Origin: Syntrophobacteria bacterium | Lineage (GTDB): Bacteria; Desulfobacterota; DSWW01 | DNA length: 12,207 nucleotides | Reading direction: 5' to 3' | NCBI GenBank assembly: GCA_030145435.1 | Contig: JAQYVQ010000580.1 | Span: 1-12,207 of the forward strand | Part shown: positions 6,264 through 12,207 of the stretch, piece by piece | Position numbering within the stretch: position 1 is the first letter of the stretch | Layout: each line of letters opens with the position of its first letter | Notes under the pieces: model-generated | What the model saw: only the letters and a program-made list of their open reading frames with translations | What the model was told of the DNA's origin: nothing | Databases searched by the model: none | Translations under genes and position numbers: made by a program

Positions 6264-7850
6264 ATGAAGCAGGACAAGTACATCTTAGCCATCGACCACG
6301 GCACATCCGGCGTGAAGGTCTCCATCATCTCGGTACACGGACAAGTGGTGGTCTCTGACTTTGAGAAGACCCCTATCCACTTCCTGCCCGGCGGCGGAGC
6401 CGAACAGGACCCCGAGGACTGGTGGAACGCCTTGCTGGCAACATCCAAGAGGCTCGTGGGCAAGGGCGCAGTGCCTGCCGATGCGATCGAGGCGGTCTGC
6501 GTGTCGAGCACGTTTTCCAGCACGGTGGCGGTGGATGCGCAAGGCAACCACCTGATGAACTCGCTCACCTGGATGGACTCCCGCGGAGCCCCGTACGTTG
6601 CGGAAGCCATGAAGGGCTTCCCGAGCGTGATGGGCTACGGGCTGCTCAAGATCGTGGAATGGGTGACCAAGACCGCAGGTGCGCCGTCCCTCTCCGGCAA
6701 GGATGACGTTGCCCATGTACTGCTCTGGAAGAACGAGTTCCCGCAGGTGTACGAAAAGACGCACATGTTCCTCCCGAGCAAGGATTACCTGAACCTCAGG
6801 TTGACGGGCGAGTTTGCCGCCTCTTTCGACTCGATGCACCTCTTCTGGACAACCGACACGAGAGACATCAACCGTGTGCACTACGACGACAGGCTGATCC
6901 GAATCCTGGGGCTCGACAGGGAGAAGTTGCCTCCCCTCAAGGGGTCTACCGAAATCCTCGGGCCGGTGTTGCCGGCCGTGGCCGACGAAATCGGCCTGCC
7001 CAGAGACGTGAAGGTCGTGATGGGTTCGCCGGACCACCAGTGCGCGCTCATCGGGTCGGGAGCGGTGAGAGAATACGAGGGGCACGTCTACATCGGGACG
7101 TCATCCTGGGTGCAGTGCATTGTTCCCTTCAAGAAATCGGATATCTTTCACGCGATCGCGTCGTTCCCGACCGCGATCCCCGGGAAGTACCAGAGCGTGA
7201 ACGAACAGGACCTCGCAGGTGGATGCCTTGGCTTTCTTGCGGACAACATCCTTTTCCACAAGAACGACCTCGTTACGGGCGAGCCCCCTGAGAACCCCTA
7301 CGAGATCATGGACGAGGTGGCGAGACGCGTCGAACCGGGCAGTCACAAGCTCATCTTCACGCCCTGGCTCAACGGGGAGAGGACCCCGGTGGACAGCACC
7401 ACCCTCCGGGGTGGGCTGTACAACATCTCGAAGACCACCAACCTCGATCACATCGTGAGGGCCTTTTTGGAGGGAGTGGCGTACAATACAAGGTGGAGTC
7501 TCGGGTACGTGGAGAAATTCGTGAAGCGCCCGTTGAATCCCCTGAACATCGTAGGAGGGGGTGCCAGGTCGGATGTGTGGTGCCAAATCTTTGCCGATGT
7601 GCTCGACCGGGAAATCAGGCAGGTGAAGGACCCGCTCCAGGCGAATGCCCGGGGGGCGGCCTTCATCGCTTCGGTCGGCCTGGGGTGCATCGGATTTGAC
7701 GATATTCCCGATTTGATCTCCTACGAGGCAAGCTTTGCCCCGAGGCCGGAGAACCGCCGGATCTATGACGAGCTGTTCGGGTGCTTCCTCGAGATATACA
7801 AGAAGAACAGGGGGATGTTCGGAAGGTTGAACCAGGAGTCATCGGCGTGA
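6264..7850 (+). CDS. FGGY-family carbohydrate kinase (xylulokinase-like)
   Basis: The 528-residue ATP-dependent kinase has the actin-like FGGY fold. Visible motifs are the phosphate-1 loop LAIDHGTSGVKVSI (8-21), EQDPEDWW (47-54), WMDSRG (103-108), the catalytic-Asp region MGSPDHQCALIGSG (253-266, Asp257 the likely base), YIGTSSW (276-282), WLNGERTPVD (368-377) and the adenosine loop NIVGGGARSDVWCQ (428-441). The length fits xylulokinase/gluconokinase-type members. The WMDSRG and GERTPxD forms resemble xylulokinase more than glycerol kinase, but the substrate cannot be fixed. No clear Shine-Dalgarno precedes the ATG (TCTAGAGACGCCGC), and it begins nine nt after the dehydrogenase stop. Translational coupling is therefore likely. 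No sugar transporter or isomerase is adjacent, which is odd for a catabolic sugar kinase. Confidence 0.92.
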   Translation: MKQDKYILAIDHGTSGVKVSIISVHGQVVVSDFEKTPIHFLPGGGAEQDPEDWWNALLATSKRLVGKGAVPADAIEAVCVSSTFSSTVAVDAQGNHLMNSLTWMDSRGAPYVAEAMKGFPSVMGYGLLKIVEWVTKTAGAPSLSGKDDVAHVLLWKNEFPQVYEKTHMFLPSKDYLNLRLTGEFAASFDSMHLFWTTDTRDINRVHYDDRLIRILGLDREKLPPLKGSTEILGPVLPAVADEIGLPRDVKVVMGSPDHQCALIGSGAVREYEGHVYIGTSSWVQCIVPFKKSDIFHAIASFPTAIPGKYQSVNEQDLAGGCLGFLADNILFHKNDLVTGEPPENPYEIMDEVARRVEPGSHKLIFTPWLNGERTPVDSTTLRGGLYNISKTTNLDHIVRAFLEGVAYNTRWSLGYVEKFVKRPLNPLNIVGGGARSDVWCQIFADVLDREIRQVKDPLQANARGAAFIASVGLGCIGFDDIPDLISYEASFAPRPENRRIYDELFGCFLEIYKKNRGMFGRLNQESSA

Positions 7851-7878
7851 AGAATCCTGCCGGAAGAGAGAGGGAGAC

Positions 7879-8253
7879 GTGTTGATCGGAAAGAAGCGAA
7901 CGAGAAAGTGGCGGGTAGCCGCTGTTGGCGCCTTGCTCGCGTTCACCTTGGTTTGTGTCGGCTCGTGCCGTAAGGCTCCGTCCACGCAACTGGATCTGTC
8001 TGTCTTCCAGAAGGAAGGCGCGGGGAAAGAACAGGAGAGCAAAGACCGATTCGAATGTCACACGCGTGCAGTGCAGCGAACAGGGTTTGACCCTGCCATT
8101 CGTCCTCCGGAGGATCCCTCCCCGATGCGTGCCGAGGAAAAAAAAGAACTCGAAGCGCAGCAGTTCGTGGAACGGAGGAAGCAGCAGCTACTGTACAACG
8201 ATGCCCTTAAAAGGTGCATGGCGGAGCGTGGCTACACGATCATAGACCACTGA
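7879..8253 (+). CDS. Small putative lipoprotein, unknown function
   Basis: The protein has about 124 residues. A basic N-terminus (KKRTRKWR) is followed by a hydrophobic stretch (about 13-27) and a lipobox-like VGSC with Cys30. This suggests a signal-peptidase-II-processed lipoprotein. The mature part is charged and rich in Glu, Gln and Lys. It contains Cys60 and Cys113, the latter in LKRCMAERGY near the C-terminus; these could form a disulfide. I do not recognise a named family, although a C-terminal CMxxxGY motif is familiar from small secreted proteins. The start is uncertain: GTG at 7879 is only two nt after the GGGAG, whereas in-frame TTG at 7882 has better spacing (five nt). It lies 28 nt downstream of the kinase on the same strand and is probably co-transcribed. 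It converges on the acyl-CoA ligase with 22 nt between stops and no visible terminator. Confidence 0.7.
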   Translation: MLIGKKRTRKWRVAAVGALLAFTLVCVGSCRKAPSTQLDLSVFQKEGAGKEQESKDRFECHTRAVQRTGFDPAIRPPEDPSPMRAEEKKELEAQQFVERRKQQLLYNDALKRCMAERGYTIIDH

Positions 8254-8275
8254 TGGGAATGGTCACAGAGCAACC

Positions 8276-9979
8276 TCAGTCGAGCATGCGCTCCAGTTCG
8301 GTCTTCTGCACCTTGCCGGTGGCCGTGAGGGGCAATTGGTCGACGATCCGGACCTCGGGCACCTTGAAATTGGCCATGTTCTTCCGGCACCAGGCCGTGA
8401 TTTCCTCTGCACTAACGCGGCCGACGAAGTCAGGTTTCAACATGACAAAGGCCACAGGGATTTCGCTCTTCTCCTGATCCTGCTTTCCGACAACGCCGCT
8501 GCCGCTGATCGCCGGGTGGCGGCCGAGGAGGGCTTCGATCTCAGAAGGGAACACGCTCATTCCCTTGACCTTGAGCATCTCCTTGGTCCTGCCCAGGAAG
8601 TACAGATACCCCTCCTGGTCCAGCATGCCGATATCACCGGTATGCAGCCAGCCGTCCACGAGTTGCCTGCGCGTCTCTTCCGGCTTGTTCCAATAGGCCC
8701 GCATCATGGACGGTGACTCGATCACGATCTCGCCCTCCTCGCCAAGGGGGAGGAGTTTCCCCGTGTCGAAATCCACGATCTTCACCCGGGTTCCGGGCAT
8801 GGGGAGTCCCACGAAGACCGGTCGGCCCTGGATGTCGAAATCATCCTTCTGCATGCCCGTGGTGAATGTGTCAAGGGTGTGTGTTTCGGTCATGCCGTAC
8901 CCGCCCTCACGCATCACGCTGCCGGACACCTCTTCCCATCGGCGGCGGTAGTCTGCCGTCATCTTCTTTACAAAGGACGAAACGCCGGTCATTCGGAGGG
9001 AGGTCAGATCGAAGCGGTCCCGTTCGGGATGCTCGATCAACTCCACGAAACTGTCCACCAGGCCGTGCATCAGGGTCACTCTGTACTTATCCAGGGCCGT
9101 CATCACCGCCAGCGGGTCCCAACGTACGAGCAGAATCTCCGTCATCCCGGAAAAGACAGGAAGAATAACCCCGCCGTCTTCACCGGCGATCCAGAAGATG
9201 GGCAGGTAGATAAGGATCAGGTCGTCCGGGCGCAGGTCGTCGATAGAGTAGGTCGCGAATGTGGCGCCCACATAAATCATGTCCCTCTGTGTGTGTTCGC
9301 AGCCTTTGGGCATCCCCGTGGTACCGCCCGTGTAGTTGAGGGCGGCCAGGTCGTCCAGGTCGATCTCCACCGCCGGGTACTCCGGGCTCTGGCCCGCGAG
9401 GACGGCCATGAAATCGAGCGCACCGGGGCAGTCCTGGGCGGGCAGCTTTGCAAGGTCGGGCAAAGGGAGAGTCGGCTCTTCCGGGAGGAAATCCGCCAGA
9501 CGCGTCACCAGGATTTCACGGAGGCGGGTCTCGTCCCGGTTGGACTGCACCAGGGGATAGAGCAGATCCAGCACCACGATGACCTCCGCGCCGGTGTCTT
9601 GCATCTCGTAGATGAACTCCTGATCCTTGAACATCGGATTGACCGGAACGTGGACGCAGCCCAACTTCAGGATGCCGAAGAAAGCGATCAGGAACTGGGG
9701 ACAGTTCGGCAGCAGAACCGCCACGCGATCTCCCCTGGACAGCCCCTTCTCCGCCAGGAAAGAGGCAAAACGATCACTCAAATCGTCGAGCTGCCCAAAG
9801 GTCAGTTCCGCCCCGTAGAAGATCACGCAGGGTCGGTCCGGTGTCTCCCTTGCCCAGTGCCGCAGATAATCGGTCAGGGGAACTTCACCGAGGGGGTAAT
9901 GGGGTTCAGGGGGCAGCTCCGAAGGCCGTTTCTTCTTCCACAACGCTTCCAGCTTTGACAGATGGTCCTGCTCATTCAT
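8276..9979 (-). CDS. Acyl-CoA synthetase (AMP-forming), complete
   Basis: The 567-residue ANL enzyme has all core motifs. These are the A3 P-loop YTGGTTGMPKG (216-226), A5 YGMTET (361-366), A7 GWLHTGDIG (443-451), A8 GYLYFLGRTKEMLKVKG (457-473) and A10 PLTATGKVQK (550-559) with catalytic Lys556. It makes an acyl-CoA or aryl-CoA from an acid, ATP and CoA. Length and motifs fit medium/long-chain fatty acyl-CoA ligases, and the exact acid is unknown. The start ATG at 9979 (MNEQDHLSKL) has GAGGAAAGGG upstream. An in-frame ATG at 10027 lies upstream of the predicted transcription start and is rejected. It is divergent from the cysteine-rich ferredoxin. It is not a duplicate of the ligase fragment at the window start, since the C-terminal domains differ clearly. 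Confidence 0.93.
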   Translation of the reverse strand: MNEQDHLSKLEALWKKKRPSELPPEPHYPLGEVPLTDYLRHWARETPDRPCVIFYGAELTFGQLDDLSDRFASFLAEKGLSRGDRVAVLLPNCPQFLIAFFGILKLGCVHVPVNPMFKDQEFIYEMQDTGAEVIVVLDLLYPLVQSNRDETRLREILVTRLADFLPEEPTLPLPDLAKLPAQDCPGALDFMAVLAGQSPEYPAVEIDLDDLAALNYTGGTTGMPKGCEHTQRDMIYVGATFATYSIDDLRPDDLILIYLPIFWIAGEDGGVILPVFSGMTEILLVRWDPLAVMTALDKYRVTLMHGLVDSFVELIEHPERDRFDLTSLRMTGVSSFVKKMTADYRRRWEEVSGSVMREGGYGMTETHTLDTFTTGMQKDDFDIQGRPVFVGLPMPGTRVKIVDFDTGKLLPLGEEGEIVIESPSMMRAYWNKPEETRRQLVDGWLHTGDIGMLDQEGYLYFLGRTKEMLKVKGMSVFPSEIEALLGRHPAISGSGVVGKQDQEKSEIPVAFVMLKPDFVGRVSAEEITAWCRKNMANFKVPEVRIVDQLPLTATGKVQKTELERMLD

Positions 9980-10022
9980 CCCATGCCCTTTCCTCATCCG
10001 TTCCGGTCCGAATACGGGCCCC

Positions 10023-10052
10023 ATCATATGCCATTTCAGCCCTCATTATCAA
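10023..10052 (-). promoter_or_regulatory. Sigma70-type promoter for the acyl-CoA synthetase
   Basis: On the minus strand, TTGATA (10052-10047) and TATGAT (10028-10023) are separated by 18 nt, with the -10 matching five of six consensus bases. Initiation would be near 10016, giving a leader of under 40 nt before the ATG at 9979. This supports that start choice. Confidence 0.45.
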
Positions 10053-10149
10053 AGACAATTGAAACACGAGCGGAATGTCTGCTAACCTGCTTCGGCCACC
10101 CGGAAAGACGGCATCCTGCCCAAACAATATGTCGACAGAGGAGTGAACA

Positions 10150-10944
10150 ATGTCCCGGCCCCTGTGGCAAGTGGATCTCTTCAGAAGATCCCATCCGACA
10201 CCCTTTACGGCCAGATTAACTCGAATTCCCTTTCTCGGTAAGCTGGCAAAGCGCTTGCTGTTCGAAGACGATGACATTGTCTTTGTCCCCATGAATGAAT
10301 CGATTGATCCGGAGGAAAACATCGCACTTCCGTCCGATATTGTCAGGCACTTTGTGAAGGTCGCCGGACATAGATGGATCATGAACGAATGCATCTGCAG
10401 GGCAGCGAAGAAATGTAAAGACCATCCGATCGAACTGGGGTGCATATTCCTGGGGGAAGCGGTACTGGGGATCAATCCGGCACTCGGGAGGCTCGCCTCG
10501 GTGGAAGAGACGTTGGAGCACGTGGACAAGTGCGAGGAAGCCGGCCTGGTTCACCTCATCGGTCGAAACAAACTCGATTCGGTCTGGTTGAACGTCAAGC
10601 CGGCCGACAAACTGCTTACCATCTGCAACTGCTGCAATTGTTGCTGCCTATGGAAGATCTTGTTGCCCAATGCCTATCCATCAATCGCAGAAAGTGTGCG
10701 CAGGCCCGAGGGCCTCGAAGTGGTCGTTTCAGATGCGTGTGTCGGTTGCGGAATGTGCAGCGAAACCTGCTTCAGCCAGTCGATCACCATACAAAACGAA
10801 AAGGCCGTCATCTCGGATACGTGTATCGGCTGCGGCCGGTGCATACCTCTCTGTCCGCAAAAGGCCATCCGTGTGAGTATCGCATCTCCTGAATCGTTTC
10901 ACGACGACCTCATCTGCAAGATTTCATCCCTGGTGCAGGTGTAG
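10150..10944 (+). CDS. Cysteine-rich 2x[4Fe-4S] ferredoxin-type protein
   Basis: The 264-residue protein has a C-terminal bacterial-ferredoxin domain with two cluster motifs, CVGCGMCSETC (197-207, followed by Phe in place of the usual Pro) and CIGCGRCIPLCP (225-236). Ahead of it is a larger region with two more cysteine groups. One is CICRAAKKC plus a later Cys (81, 83, 89, 98). The other is the striking CNCCNCCC (159-166). These may hold further metal clusters. It would be a cytoplasmic electron carrier or an iron-sulfur subunit. The N-terminal part resembles a family of '4Fe-4S binding' proteins that I associate with anaerobes; no specific reaction is known to me. The start ATG at 10150 has AGAGGAG seven nt upstream. 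It is divergent from the acyl-CoA ligase across about 170 bp, so shared regulation is possible but unproven. Confidence 0.88.
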   Translation: MSRPLWQVDLFRRSHPTPFTARLTRIPFLGKLAKRLLFEDDDIVFVPMNESIDPEENIALPSDIVRHFVKVAGHRWIMNECICRAAKKCKDHPIELGCIFLGEAVLGINPALGRLASVEETLEHVDKCEEAGLVHLIGRNKLDSVWLNVKPADKLLTICNCCNCCCLWKILLPNAYPSIAESVRRPEGLEVVVSDACVGCGMCSETCFSQSITIQNEKAVISDTCIGCGRCIPLCPQKAIRVSIASPESFHDDLICKISSLVQV

Positions 10945-11130
10945 ATCCAAGTCAGGGGGCTTTCGACAGGGGCCGAAATATTGAACGCCGGGCATGACAT
11001 CCCATCTGTTGGTAATAGCAGGTAGTGAGTGCAAACACACTCTCTGGCGAAGTCCAGCGATGACTCTTTTGTGTCCGGGTGCCACTTGCCAGAAGCCCCG
11101 CCAGCCGTCTCTCCCACCGCCTCCTCCATT

Positions 11131-11541
11131 TCAACCACCACTTCCACGATCACCATGCCCTCTGCCGCCACCATAACTTCCACCACCGCCTCCACGACCC
11201 CCGCCCCCTCCACCGCCACCATACCCTCCACCGCGACCGCCTCGCCCCTGGCCGCCGTAACCACCCCCGTCTCTTCCTCCTCCGCTGCGATCTTCCCGCG
11301 GCTTGGCTTCGTTCACTTTAAGGGCCCGGCCGCCATGCTCCTTACCGTCGAGCGCCGCAACCGCCGCCTTGGCTTCCTCATTGCTGCTCATCTCGACGAA
11401 ACCGAACCCCTTGCTCTGGCCAGTGGATCGATCGTTGATTACGTCCGCGGTTTCCACTGTACCATACGCGGCGAACAACTGCTCCAGGGTTTTGTTGTCA
11501 ACGTCGAAACTCAAATTTCCTACATACAATTTCTTACCCAT
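11131..11541 (-). CDS. Glycine-rich RRM RNA-binding protein
   Basis: The protein has 136 residues. One RNA recognition motif (about 3-82) carries RNP2 LYVGNL (5-10) and RNP1 KGFGFVEM (44-51), the aromatic and basic residues that contact single-stranded RNA. From about residue 86 a low-complexity Gly/Arg/Tyr tail runs to the end. This plan matches bacterial Rbp-type proteins, many of which are cold-induced RNA chaperones. The start ATG at 11541 has AGGAG six nt upstream. The leader carries two hairpins, described separately. The TGA at 11131-11133 interrupts a frame that goes on encoding Gly-rich sequence (NGGGGGRDGWRGF), so the tail may once have been longer. It lies downstream of rpoD and the pseudogene on the same strand. 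Confidence 0.93.
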   Translation of the reverse strand: MGKKLYVGNLSFDVDNKTLEQLFAAYGTVETADVINDRSTGQSKGFGFVEMSSNEEAKAAVAALDGKEHGGRALKVNEAKPREDRSGGGRDGGGYGGQGRGGRGGGYGGGGGGGGRGGGGGSYGGGRGHGDRGSGG

Positions 11542-11564
11542 AATGATCTCCTATGTGGGTGTCT

Positions 11565-11588
11565 GACCTGCATTTTACTTTGCAGGTC
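11565..11588 (-). promoter_or_regulatory. Hairpin in the leader of the RRM gene
   Basis: GACCTGCA (11565-11572) and TGCAGGTC (11581-11588) form a perfect eight-base-pair stem with an eight-nt loop. It ends 12 nt before the Shine-Dalgarno AGGAG (11552-11548). It lies within the untranslated leader and could affect translation or RNA stability. No regulator is known from the sequence. Confidence 0.5.
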
Positions 11589-11593
11589 GTCTT

Positions 11594-11618
11594 AAAAAAG
11601 AGGCCTGTGTTTCGGCCT
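11594..11618 (-). terminator. Rho-independent terminator upstream of the RRM gene
   Basis: On the minus strand AGGCC-GAAACACA-GGCCT is followed by C and six T residues (11599-11594). The stem is short (five pairs) but GC-rich and the T-run is good. It probably ends transcripts coming from rpoD and the pseudogene. Its end lies only about 53 nt before the RRM start codon, so it could also act as an attenuator inside the RRM leader. Confidence 0.5.
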
Positions 11619-11720
11619 AAGAATCAACTAAGTCGATTGAAGAAATCCTATCAAACTGGGCCAGTTCTTGGACTTTAGGGCATTGCAATGCGATCTTGCT
11701 CTTCAGTCTAGTTGTTGAAA

Positions 11721-11937
11721 TTATTGAGTAATTGGCTCTTCGCTAACAGGTGTGACTTTACAGGTGCTACGCTTGAAACCTGGCAAGAGAAATTGTTGGA
11801 TTGCAGCCAGGTCATCTGCTTCTACGATGTAGTAGATCACATGCTCAGAGAATGCGCCACAAATCGCTCGTAGCTTAAGCTTTTGACCCTCCCTCGTCCT
11901 TGGGACAAGCCCCCGGGTGGGATGCCACTTCTGACAT
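11721..11937 (-). pseudogene. Frameshifted remnant of a small alpha/beta-barrel-like protein
   Basis: On the minus strand, one frame ends with KLRAICGAFSEHVIYYIVEA, then DDLAAIQQFLLPGFKRSTCK and VTPVSEEPITQ, stopping at TAA 11723-11721. This looks like the C-terminal half of a small (about 90-residue) family with an 'EHVxYYxVEADD...F..P......V.PV' layout. The frame is open back to 11963 but has no ATG, GTG or TTG before the EHV valine. A neighbouring frame starts at ATG 11937 and reads MSEVASHPGACPKDEG, which recalls the family's N-terminal HSPE.CP motif. It then stops at 11875. A frameshift near 11885-11895, plus loss of the middle, would join them. I infer a decayed gene. Programmed frameshifting is less likely. 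The family name is uncertain. Confidence 0.6.
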
Positions 11938-12002
11938 CGCCTTTGAGATTTTGGTCTAACCGTTCACTCCTCATTGTCCTTGTTCTTCGGGATGTCCGCA
12001 AG

Positions 12003-12207
12003 TTAGACAAAGTCCTTGAATTGTTTGCCTCGGCTGGGATGCCGCAGTCTTCGGAGTGCCACTGCCTCAATCTGCCGAATTCTTTCCCGTGTAACGTCGA
12101 AAATTTGACCCACCTCTTCCAGGGTATGATTGCTCTTCTCGCCGATACCGAAACGCATCCTTAAGACCTTGTCTTCCCGGGGGGTCAGAGATGCGAGGAT
12201 TTTGCGG
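12003..12207 (-). CDS. rpoD: RNA polymerase sigma factor RpoD, C-terminal fragment
   Basis: The 67 visible residues are sigma70 region 4, truncated by the window edge (reading frame begins at 12206). LTPREDKVLRMRFGIGEKSN belongs to region 4.1. TLEEVGQIFDVTRERIRQIE, followed by AVALRRLRHPSR, is the helix-turn-helix of region 4.2 that reads the -35 element and contacts activators. The protein ends ...GKQFKDFV with TAA at 12005-12003. Region 4.2 is close to the housekeeping RpoD pattern rather than RpoH/RpoS/FliA forms. It directs general transcription with core RNA polymerase, which fits the sigma70-like boxes seen in the window. No start codon lies inside the window. Regions 1-3 are beyond the edge. 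Confidence 0.93.
   Translation of the reverse strand, partial: RKILASLTPREDKVLRMRFGIGEKSNHTLEEVGQIFDVTRERIRQIEAVALRRLRHPSRGKQFKDFV

Noticed and set aside
8879..9958. Long open frame on the + strand (359 codons) opposite the acyl-CoA synthetase
   Set aside because: It is antisense to a gene with all ANL motifs. Its translation has no recognisable motif and follows from GC-rich third positions.
11029..11595. Ser/Thr/Pro-rich open frame on the + strand and a Val/Glu-rich minus frame (10899-11264)
   Set aside because: Both are other-frame readings of the low-complexity glycine tail of the RRM gene. The RNP1 and RNP2 motifs fix the true frame.
11680..11691. GCATTGCAATGC perfect 12-nt palindrome as an operator
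   Set aside because: It is a single short palindrome with no promoter or regulator gene nearby, so chance cannot be excluded.
11837..12070. Minus-strand open frame of 77 codons overlapping the rpoD 3' end
   Set aside because: It overlaps rpoD in another frame and then crosses the small pseudogene out of frame. It has no motif or ribosome site.
1..12207. CRISPR array, tRNA or rRNA genes
   Set aside because: No regularly spaced direct repeats, tRNA-like arm patterns or rRNA signatures were seen on either strand.

Overview
The window looks like a chromosomal stretch from a strictly anaerobic, GC-rich bacterium. The most likely group is Desulfobacterota (former Deltaproteobacteria). This is an inference from gene content: acyl-CoA ligases, an Old Yellow Enzyme with a cysteine cluster, an Isf-like flavodoxin, a cysteine-rich ferredoxin and a CPxCG-headed membrane protein. 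Dense dispersed palindromic repeats between genes fit the same guess. No rRNA, tRNA, CRISPR array, transposase or phage gene was found.

Layout. 1-349: 3' end of an acyl-CoA ligase. 350-660: repeat-rich spacer with a 26-bp perfect palindrome, a 98-bp inverted-repeat element and a REP-like sequence. 661-1572 (-): unknown membrane protein with an N-terminal zinc ribbon, divergent from a two-module VOC (glyoxalase-fold) gene at 1690-2472 whose last codons were created by a 25-bp tandem duplication. 2479-2903: a second repeat cluster with four or five palindromic elements. 2904-3638 (-): flavodoxin/iron-sulfur flavoprotein, divergent from an OYE-family flavin oxidoreductase (3747-4877). 5031-8253 (+): probable operon, with a good sigma70-type promoter at 4919-4947, of a saccharopine-dehydrogenase-fold oxidoreductase, an FGGY sugar kinase and a small lipoprotein. 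8276-9979 (-): complete acyl-CoA ligase, divergent from a cysteine-rich 2x[4Fe-4S] protein (10150-10944). 11131-11541 (-): glycine-rich RRM RNA-binding protein with a structured leader. 11721-11937 (-): frameshifted remnant of a small protein. 12003-12207 (-): 3' end of rpoD.

How the genes may work together. Two acyl-CoA ligases, an OYE-type reductase, a flavodoxin-like protein and a ferredoxin suggest CoA activation and anaerobic reduction of organic acids or enoyl-type substrates. The dehydrogenase-kinase pair is tightly coupled and probably acts on one polyol or sugar-like substrate. No substrate can be named from sequence alone. The rpoD/RRM end is housekeeping. I found no clear defence system or wholly new multi-gene system. 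The most unusual items are the dehydrogenase-FGGY kinase-lipoprotein operon, the CxCCxCCC-bearing ferredoxin, the RRM leader and tail, the VOC tail duplication and the unlisted small pseudogene.
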